NCBI RefSeq assembly: GCF_963583255.1
Contig: NC_084804.1
Location: forward strand, 19,846,061-19,910,060
DNA length: 64,000 bases
Direction: 5' to 3'
Origin: Pyrus communis
Taxonomy: Eukaryota; Streptophyta; Magnoliopsida; Rosales; Rosaceae
The position numbers were made by a program, and so were the translations under genes. Positions 56,138 through 64,000 of this stretch are shown here, piece by piece; the first letter of the stretch is position 1, and every line of letters starts with the position of its first letter. Below the pieces are notes generated by a model. That model was given only the letters and a program-made list of their open reading frames with translations. It had not been told where the DNA came from and did no database searches.

Positions 56138-57257
56138 TTGTAAATGTTTGTGATAAAGTTATAAGTGTATTTTGAGCGAACTAGAAGATCATTCTAAACT
56201 CAATCCGTGTCGGTATAAATGAAAAAGAAAAAAAAAATTCAAAATTTAACAAATCTACCATACTTATTTGAAAAAAAAAATAGAAACAAAAGTCAAGAAG
56301 AAGATGATAAATAGTAGTTGTCATATCCTATCACACATGTTGATGCATAAAATTCATCACAACCACCATATATTTCAATCTATTTTAATATATATATATA
56401 TATATATAAAATTAAAAAAAAAGAGAGAGAGAAAGCACAAATGAATTCGATGGAGAGAAACTCTCATGACCCATGTTGTATACTATATTTTTTGAGTCTT
56501 TCTCATTGCACTATTAGTTATGATGAGAGAGAGAGAGTGTGCGATTGTAGTATATATACGACATAAGATATGAAAGTATTTATTGTTTTAGTAGCTCGAC
56601 AAAACAAGATTTTACTTAAGAAACAAATACATTCTTTCTTAATATTGAATTGAAAATCATAGTACAAATAACAAACAACAATCATTCTACAAAACTAAGA
56701 ATATTACTTAACTAATTGAAACAAAGAAACACTACAAAATTGCCAAAAATACTACATATTGCCAAACTTTCTTGGCAATAGAGTTACAAAATATCCTATT
56801 CATATAGAATTCCCCTAATCTTAAAAGAGGAGCAATCCTTTCTAATCTTACAAGAAAACCCATAAAATAATAAATAAATAAATAAATAAATAAATAAGTG
56901 AACTTTCCAACATATGACAGATTATTTTTTCTTAATTATACAAGATATCCATAACTAATATGTATAAGTTGTCATATGATATGCCACATGTGGCATTGCA
57001 ATTGCATATGAACAAACCCAAAATTAGTATTTAAGCAAACATATCGTGTCCTCCTACACCACGAACGATTAGTACCTCTGTTTTTCACCTCTACCAACCG
57101 ATATGTAATAAACTTCAAACGCACCCAAAACACACAGATCCAACGGTCCAGATGCATTTGGTACCACCACGTGGAAATAATACGCCCTTAAATTACAATT
57201 AAGCCAACGAAGGCTGGAACGAGCTTCCCGTTGCTCACGCTTCTAACGAGAAGGGCC
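56138..57257. other. Upstream region of the arabinogalactan gene
   Basis: Contains (TA)n at 56389-56408 and an (AAAT)n run at 56867-56897, otherwise plain AT-rich sequence. The last few hundred bases should be the AGP promoter. Confidence 0.5.
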
Positions 57258-57264
57258 TATTTAA
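57258..57264 (+). promoter_or_regulatory. TATA box of the arabinogalactan gene
   Basis: tatttaa, about 150 bp before the start codon, followed by a CT-rich leader. Position and lack of better candidates make it the likely TATA box. Confidence 0.5.
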
Positions 57265-57337
57265 CCAGTCCCAATTGCTCTCTCTCTCTCCCACTCTAAA
57301 CCCAAAACTCCATAAGTCGACCGAGTCGACTTACTCA

Positions 57338-57342
<5 letters not shown>

Positions 57343-57385
<43 letters not shown>
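57343..57385 (+). repeat. (TC)n microsatellite in the 5' leader
   Basis: 43 bp of uninterrupted TC, ending 24 bp before the AGP start codon. CT runs of this kind are common in plant 5' UTRs and polymorphic between individuals. Confidence 0.95.
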
Positions 57386-57388
<3 letters not shown>

Positions 57389-57409
57389 AATCACACAGAG
57401 AGATCAGAC

Positions 57410-58771
57410 ATGGATCGCAAGACTTTGTTCTTCCTAGGCTTTGTCTGCATTGTCTTCGCCGGTGTCGGGGGCCAATCTCCCCCCACTACCACTCCTGCTC
57501 CCCCCGCCACACCCACAACTCCACCATCCAACAACCAGCCACCACCCTCTCCCCCCGCCAGCACTCCACCTCCCGCATCCACCCCTCCTCCCACGTCAGC
57601 TCCTCCTCCCGTTACCACATCACCGCCCCCAGCTACCACGTCTCCGCCTCCATCAACTCCTCCCCCTGTCTCAGCTCCCCCGCCGGCCACCCCACCTCCA
57701 GTCAATGCTCCTCCACCCGCAACTCCACCTCCAGCGACTCCTCCACCCGCTACTCCTCCACCAGCAACTCCGCCACCGGCCACACCCCCACCGGCCACAC
57801 CACCACCAGCCACTCCGCCACCCGCCACTCCACCACCAGCAACACCACCACCGGCCCCTCTTGCGTCTCCTCCAGCTCAGGTACCAGCTCCAGCTCCCAC
57901 CGTGAAATCTCCAGCTTTGGCGCCTTCTCCCCTCGCACTGGCCCCCGGCCCACCCGCACCGCCAGTCGGAGCTCCAGCGCCGGCCCTCGATTCCGGCGCT
58001 CCGGGACCGTCATCTTCAGTTGATCAGGTACTTCTCGCGCTTCTATTTACGTACTCTATGTTTGGAGACAATGGCTAGTCTTGAACGTACGCCGCCGTAC
58101 GGATCTGAGTGTTCAGTCCCATTTTGTTTACGTTGTTAAAGTTGACGGGCTGGATGGAGGGCGTAGTTTAGGTAAAATCATTGGGATCTTTCTAACGTGA
58201 GCTGAGAGTTTGACTTAGACTGTTTTTAACTGGGCTATGGGTCGCTGCCGCGTGGCAACACAGATCAGTCATTAGCTCAAGGCCCTTGATTATAGGGATG
58301 TGATATGATCAGTCGCCTACATGGGCAAATTCTTGATCGGTGATTTATTGTGGTATTCATGCATCAACGACCAACATTTTCCGACATGGTATGCATTTTC
58401 AAGTTTTTGTTGTCAACATGCCAAACATATTGACCCCCAAAAAGTAACACATGCCAAATTGTATTGATCTTTCCATTTTGCATAAGCGGTTATTAGTTGT
58501 CGATAATTGTGATGTTCATTGTTAGATTTCACTCACAAATATCGACGGTTAACAATTTAGTTTAACCACGTATGCCTGATGATCGTTGTCAGAGACGTAG
58601 CTAAAACGCACAACTTAATAACTGTCTCACAAATATTGAGGCAATTTATTTCTAATTAGTCTTATGAATTTTGATGTTGACGTGCAGAGCGGAGCAGAGA
58701 AGATGTGGTCGATGCAGAAGATGGTAGGGAGCTTCCTGTTTGGGTGGGCTGTCCTCAGCTTGATGCTTTAG
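57410..58771 (+). CDS. Classical arabinogalactan protein, GPI-anchored (AGP)
   Basis: Two exons, 57410-58027 and 58688-58771; 233 residues. The start MDRKTLFFLGFVCIVFAGVG is a signal peptide (cut near residue 21, before Gln). The mature part is Pro/Ala/Ser/Thr-rich, with PPPATTSPPP- and SAPPPATPPP-type words and nine successive ATPPP units at residues 104-148; proline hydroxylation and arabinogalactan chains attach to such sequence. The second exon encodes SGAEKMWSMQKMVGSFLFGWAV..., a small-residue cleavage site followed by a hydrophobic tail, as for a GPI anchor. The protein would sit outside the plasma membrane/in the cell wall. An in-frame upstream ATG exists at 57275, but it precedes the CT repeat and leader, so I chose 57410. 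Confidence 0.92.
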
Positions 58772-61319
58772 ATGAGGAGACGATCACCCTCTCTGCCTGC
58801 AGGCCTTCAAGTTATATTCTTTTTGTATTTCATCTCTTCTACCATATCTTAATTTGGTTATTTCTTCTTCTTTTGATATTCTTAATATGTTAGCCCATGT
58901 TTGAGTGGGACTTGATCACCACTTGTATTTGAATTTTGAACTACATATACGTTACGATTCTGCTCAATTCTTTGGGACATTTTTAGGGGAGCTTTGTATC
59001 GATGTCACTGTTGAGAGGGAACTTGTTTTAATTTGTATCGGACCTTATATATACCTATATTCTTTTTTCAGTGCTTTATCTTTTACTTCTATATTTTTGC
59101 TACCTACTTCTTTCTGGTCGAAAATTCTATTATGCTCTAAAGCATTTTATTTATACTTTAAAATGTTTGGTCGTTAAATCTTAATTATTATATATTGATC
59201 AATCTTTACTCAAAAAGATAAAGTTTTTGGTTATGCAATTGGTGGGCTCAAGGAAAAGCCTGGTAGTGCTTCTGTGGTACTTTTCAGAGATTAAATCTGC
59301 TGCACTTAAAAAAGATGTGGCATCTCTGTAGCTCTAATCATTATTTGACACATATTAAATTTATCACAACAAAGTTAAGAAAATATAAGTTTAAAGAAAG
59401 GATTTCTCGAAGCAACCTCCCAAGTTCCAGACTTAGGAGTCAACTTTCACGTATATGCATTCGATACATGTATCTGCCCTGGAAGAGGGAAAGGGTCAAC
59501 ACTACTGAGGATCTCCCTCCCTAATCTTAGATAGGTCGTCTGAGGGTTTTCCTCGATTCATTGCTGTGCTTACACAATGGGATGATAGTTTCTCATTTAG
59601 AATCTTTAAAAACAAAACTTTGATCAAATGACACATCGCAATATACTAGGCCTTCTAATTCTTTAAGAGTTTTATCTAAAAAATTCACGATATAACTAGG
59701 AAGACGTTTCAAATACTACACATGGGTTAAACATTCGAGATTATGCAGGATTATACACAAATGACCATTTTTGGCTCTCTTTTTTGCCCTATGTCTCCTA
59801 TCGTTATGAGGTCTTCCTCCACTAGGAAGTTTTTTTGGAAAACTTCATTTATTCTTGTGTGGATGGTAGGAATTATTCAGTCACATAGTTTGGGCTCCTA
59901 GAATATGGTGCCTTTGGGGCTTTCTATTTGATTGTATCAAAAGGCCCAACGAATTGGGATTTTCTATTGGGTCAAGTCATTTCAGGGCAAGCGGATCCTA
60001 AACACGTGTCATTCAATGATTAGGCACACAAAGATGTCACACTTATTTTGAGTGCAGAAGATTTGATACACCAAAACCCTTTTTTTCTACAGGGTAGCAC
60101 TCTCCCATCATATATCCTCTTGCCTTAGTAGTAGTGAAAGTGAAGATTTGATCTTTAGTCCGTTATTCTAAAAGGTCTTTTGGTGTCTAAGATTGGAATA
60201 AATTGGTAACTAGTTCAATTGGATCTTGAATGGAAAAGTGATGTCAACTTTCAAACTTTGTCACAGTTGAAGGTATAAGAGGGATTTTGACCCCGAAACA
60301 ACAAGATGAAATTGCTTTATTCTTATCCTACCATTTTGTTGAGTTTGAAGGGAGAAGTTTTCTTCAAGTTCTTCTACCTTTTTAAGATGCATTGAGCTAC
60401 ACAGTTATCCCCATTCAAAACCTAGACACCAAATGACCTATAAGAATATTAGCTCGTCTAAAAGTTGATGTGTATGAAGTAATTATGTTCATAAACACTT
60501 GAAATGCACGAAAACAAAGTTAAAAAAAAAAAAAGGAAATATTAAAAGTACTTTTATAATTTTAAAATATTGTGATTGAATTCAGTTAGGAGATAGGATT
60601 AAATCGCATTGAGTTACATTGGATTGGAGAGGATAACATTAATTCAATGTTTTATTTGGTGCAACACAACGGAGTCTAGGGCATTTGATTGTCAATAGGC
60701 AAATTTAACCATTTCACAAGCAGTTCCAGACAAATTAGTCAATTCCAAGATTTACAAAAGTTGATGAGTAGTTATCTATGAAATAAAACTGGCCTTCAAA
60801 TGAGCTCGCTTCCTTTAGTTGGGCCGTAAGGTTGTATGTCTTCATATAGATTGATGAACAAATATACATGGGTTTTCTTTTAAGAGGTAAGGTCCAATAG
60901 CACTCAAGTAATGCTTTTCTGTAGTGCCCCAATTGGCAAGTGAGAAATATTAGATTGTGCATTCGACATGGGAATCATTTTTCGAGAGTTTATACAACCA
61001 ACGTGAAACTTATATCACAGGGGATTAAGAGCATCTATTTATGTATTTGAGATACGTTATATTCATTTCAAAGGCATTCTTAGACATGCCAAAACATATG
61101 TAATTTAATTTTTATTAGAGTACAAGCAACTGATTCTAGCATTCCCCGTCTAATAGATTAATGTTGAAATCAAATTCGCACACCACTATAAAAGGTAAAG
61201 ATGCATAAATCTGTTTACCTGCAAAATAGTAAACAACCATAATTAACCAAAAATTGGAGGTTTGTGCAAAGGCACTCCGATGGTCAAGTTAGTAAGTAAT
61301 ATTATGAGACTCTAGTAGT
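58772..61319. other. Region after the AGP gene, no gene recognised
   Basis: The first part is AGP 3' UTR. The rest shows only short open frames on both strands with no recognised domain. It may contain decayed retroelement sequence; I could not define ends. Confidence 0.4.
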
Positions 61320-61740
61320 AAGCAAGAGAATAAGTATGTGATAATTGAGTTACTAGAGATGAACTTTAGAAGGTGTATTTATACCAATCGAGGTGGAGAC
61401 CTTTTAGGATAGGAAATCCATTTTAAACCAGGAGTATCCCAAAAAATATCTAGAAAAGTAGATATTGATCCTTTTAGGAGTGTGATTATTTACGGTGTAA
61501 GCCAATTCTTAGATTGTAAGGTCTCCAAGAATATAATAAACATGCTTATTGTTTACTAGATTAGGTTTCCGTATCTTGCAGAACAATGATCAATCTCAGC
61601 AAAGTCGTTGGACTTCGCCCATTGCTTTGGAAGAGGATGATGGTGGCATTACTCCGTTTATTTAGCTCCATGTAAAGCTATGGAGTCTATGATCGAACTT
61701 CTAAGATATTTGTATTCTGACCCACCTTACTCCAGCCTAA
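61320..61740 (+). repeat. Dispersed repeat, copy 2
   Basis: Diverged copy of 24078-24545 in the same orientation; begins agcaagagaataagtatgtgataat and ends ccttactccagcc. The sequence just before (ggcactccgatggtcaag, 61268) may extend the repeat on this side. Confidence 0.75.
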
Positions 61741-62340
61741 ATTATGATCTCATAGCTAATATTATAAGTGTTTCTTTTCTTTCCAATTTTAAAGGGGAAT
61801 AAAATTTGGGAATCTATCTATCCTTCCTTCCATCACCCAAATTATTCCAATGTCACCTCAAATCAATGCCCGGTAGAGCAGGCAATCTTTATGCATGCAC
61901 ACGATTGCCCAATAAATGACTTTGTAGGGATAATGATGCCAACAATAAAGAATGACTCAAAGTCTCTCCAAGGAGAGAGCGAGAGAGAGTATCAACACTT
62001 AATTTGCAAACATTGTTGGGGCATTGCATTGCGGTGCGTTGCGTTGGTACACACCACCATAAATTCGACTCCATTTATTTTCTCCAACAAGAAGGGCAAG
62101 CAGGTTCCCTTGCCGACACTGCCTTAGATTTTTTACTATTTTATTATAATGATTTATTTATTTTTCTGAGTAAATCTTATCGCACGTACCCATTTATTAC
62201 ATATTGTTGAAGTGCTGAACTTGTCAAACAAATTGAGGGCACCTCCCTAAAATCTGCCCTACTGTAGGCTCAAATTCCATATTAAATCAATGTCATTCAG
62301 AGTGCGAGAGACCCAAGCAGATATGTGAAGATTCTTATTT
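61741..62340. other. Unassigned spacer with short open frames
   Basis: A 119-codon frame (61768-62127) and shadows are open by chance or decay; no domain recognised. A purine run gagagagcgagagagagt is at about 61974. Confidence 0.35.
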
Positions 62341-62580
62341 TTTTATTTTGTTTATAAAATGTTTCTCTTACAACGTTGTGGTTAGAAGATGAGATTATGA
62401 GACGGACTAAAAGGATAGGAGAAGACCTAGGAAGACTTGAAAATAGACTCTAAGAAAAGACTTGGACTACTTGGATCTAACAAAAGAAATGACACAAAAC
62501 CAAGCGCAATGACATTCTACTATTCATATAGCTGACCCTACTTAGTGGGATAATGCTTTGTTGTTGTTCATAAATGTTCC
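62341..62580 (+). mobile_element. LINE 3' fragment
   Basis: The words gacttggactacttggatct, aagaaatgacacaaaaccaagcg, catatagctgaccctacttag and the end gggataatgctttgttgttgtt belong to the well-known 3' end of plant L1-type LINEs, which end in repeated TTG. Only the 3' end remains. Confidence 0.7.
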
Positions 62581-63173
62581 TGTTTTAACCCTTTTTTTTC
62601 CCTTATATTTTGCTAAATTGGCACATGTGAATTTGGTAGTTGTACACTTGAGTGTTGAAGATTAGCTGCTGATATACCAAAACTTCAGGAATTATAGATA
62701 GTGTACGTGACAGTAGTTTCATATTTGAAGTTATTGAGAAATGATCAAGGTGCATGTTTTTTAAGCTTCCCTATAGCATTTGATTCCTCTTTACACAAGT
62801 ATGGAAATATATATTGATTTCACGATGCGATACTATGCTTCACTCTAATTCACAGTAAGAAAGATTTGAATTTGGAGTGCAAAAAGACAGGTACAATTTT
62901 TTTTACCAACTAATAGTGTATCTCACATATTCAAATATGGATGTAAAGTGCTCCATTCGTAAAATTATGAGCCACATTTGCCTACAAGTCAATTCTCGTT
63001 ATCTCAAAGATTCATTTGGTAGATGGCTTCTCCTAATATATTGAGGAACTCACGAAATTCTCACTTTTTTTGACAGGTTGAGGATCTTGAAAACCCTTTT
63101 ATTGGAGGTCGATGTTTATGTCATATTTTATGCACGTCTCAAGTAATCAGATCAAAGAACTTAATTATTATGT
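62581..63173. other. Intergenic, no gene recognised
   Basis: AT-rich sequence between the LINE tail and the SINE. Nothing further could be supported. Confidence 0.4.
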
Positions 63174-63192
63174 TTTAAATAAGTGGTAGATT

Positions 63193-63351
63193 TTTTTTTG
63201 GTAATGACCATGAATTGTCCCCACACCCAAAGGATGAGACTAATTTTCACTCGAGGTTTGACTTGCCTCTAGCCACAAAGTGCTCTCAGCTGGTTTCGAA
63301 CTCCCGTTAGAAAGGCACTAGGGAATCTGCCAATCGCACCACACCTTGTGG
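63193..63351 (-). mobile_element. tRNA-derived SINE with 19-bp target duplication
   Basis: On the minus strand, an A box (tggtgcgattggcag, near 63332), a B box (agttcgaaacc, near 63300) and an A-rich tail (the T run at 63193-63199). The perfect 19-bp duplication tttaaataagtggtagatt flanks it (63174-63192, 63352-63370). Perfect duplication implies a fairly young insertion. Not a tRNA gene: the arms do not fold into a cloverleaf. Confidence 0.9.
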
Positions 63352-63370
63352 TTTAAATAAGTGGTAGATT

Positions 63371-63925
63371 GTCTCAGTAAATTGGGCATGCGTTTTCAAT
63401 GCATTACATCTAAAATTCAAACCCTCTTTCTTCCTTAATTTAGATCGTTTATAATAAAAACAAAGTTTATGACCGTTGCTATCATCTTAAAAGTCCGAAA
63501 TTAATAAACCCTAACTCCATAAGGAGATAATCCAAGGGACTTGGAAGTCAAAGTTTCAAACCATATCTTCCCAAGAATCGAAACTTGGGTTACGCACTAA
63601 TTTCATTGCTTGTTTTACAGCCTTTTGTCAGCACATGGTTGTTGGAATGGGAATAGAAATTCCATTTCCTTGATATAATATTCAGTCTTGAATGTGCTTT
63701 CTTGAGAATGGTAGTTTAGCAAATTGGAGATTGAAAATCCCATTTTTCAAGTCAAATTTAGTAATTAAACCGTATTAGTGATATCCTAGGAAAGGAGAAG
63801 GAAACATATAAGCTTGTATTAAAAAAATGATTAGGCATATAACGCTTTACTGCAGTGACGGAAAACAATCATGCTTATACATTCAGATGCAAGTTTGATT
63901 GCCACCGATTTTCCTTCCTCTTAAC
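63371..63925. other. Intergenic, no gene recognised
   Basis: AT-rich sequence; only short open frames. Confidence 0.4.
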
Positions 63926-63928
63926 TAA

Positions 63929-64000
63929 GGCCATATCCAATGATGGAGAGCTAAATGTAGCCTTGGCTATGTTTCAGCCCTTTAAAAAAATTAATATTTT
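63929..64000. mobile_element. Possible start of a GGCCATNTCCAA TIR element, cut by the window end
   Basis: ggccatatccaatgatggag resembles the ggccatctccaaccga terminus of the elements at 2896 and 5605. Only the first 70 bp are in view, so it cannot be confirmed. Confidence 0.3.

Noticed and set aside
57391..57905. Other-frame frames over the AGP (Gly/Val-rich minus frame, Leu/His/Pro-rich plus frame)
   Set aside because: They are shadows of the Pro-rich coding sequence; no independent start context or domain.

Overview
This is a plant nuclear window, most likely from Rosaceae and probably the apple/pear group (Malus/Pyrus). The evidence is intron-containing genes with GT-AG (and two GC-AG) introns, AT-rich intergenic DNA, and a solo Cassandra LTR (a plant TRIM retroelement carrying a 5S rRNA domain) of the type I know from apple. 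The genus is an inference.

Six genes look real. They are the last two exons of a clade-D protein phosphatase 2C (203-930, +); a four-exon SWIM zinc-finger protein of the SWS1/ZSWIM7 type (30594-31569, +); a two-exon progesterone 5-beta-reductase/iridoid synthase-like PRISE enzyme (31682-32956, -); an intronless 818-residue P-class PPR protein like Arabidopsis At5g02860 (36799-39255, -); a two-exon, probably organellar SWIB-domain protein (41672-43783, -); and a two-exon GPI-anchored classical arabinogalactan protein (57410-58771, +). They have unrelated functions and no operon-like logic. The SWS1 and PRISE genes converge with only 112 bp between stop codons.

From about 1.3 to 29.5 kb the window is a graveyard of nested transposons. 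Its backbone is a dead LRR receptor-kinase gene (class XII-like, about 5463-13378). Removing the insertions one by one rejoins its reading frame: a small TIR element with a tga target duplication, a 2.4-kb TTAGAC...GTCTAA element that itself contains a long inverted repeat with a Cassandra solo LTR, a 2.8-kb hAT-like element that contains a SINE and a Pack-type Tourist element, and a solo LTR with gcaag target duplication. The 5' part of this pseudogene is tandemly duplicated (2211-4917 and 4918-about 7865); Cassandra is in only one copy, so it came after the duplication. Downstream lie two decayed fragments of the PPR gene, an L1-type LINE split by a 2.5-kb solo LTR, and a complete pol-less LTR retrotransposon (24893-29459, TSD actat).

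From 29.5 to 64 kb genes are interspersed with inverted-repeat MITEs, a second very large solo LTR (44091-46890), SINEs and LINE tails. Both giant solo LTRs carry a tandem array of short hairpins at about the same distance from the LTR start. Stems vary with compensatory changes while loops or neighbouring sequence stay constant. This is the most unusual signal in the window.

All identifications come from reading the sequence and from knowledge of the families. No database search was run.
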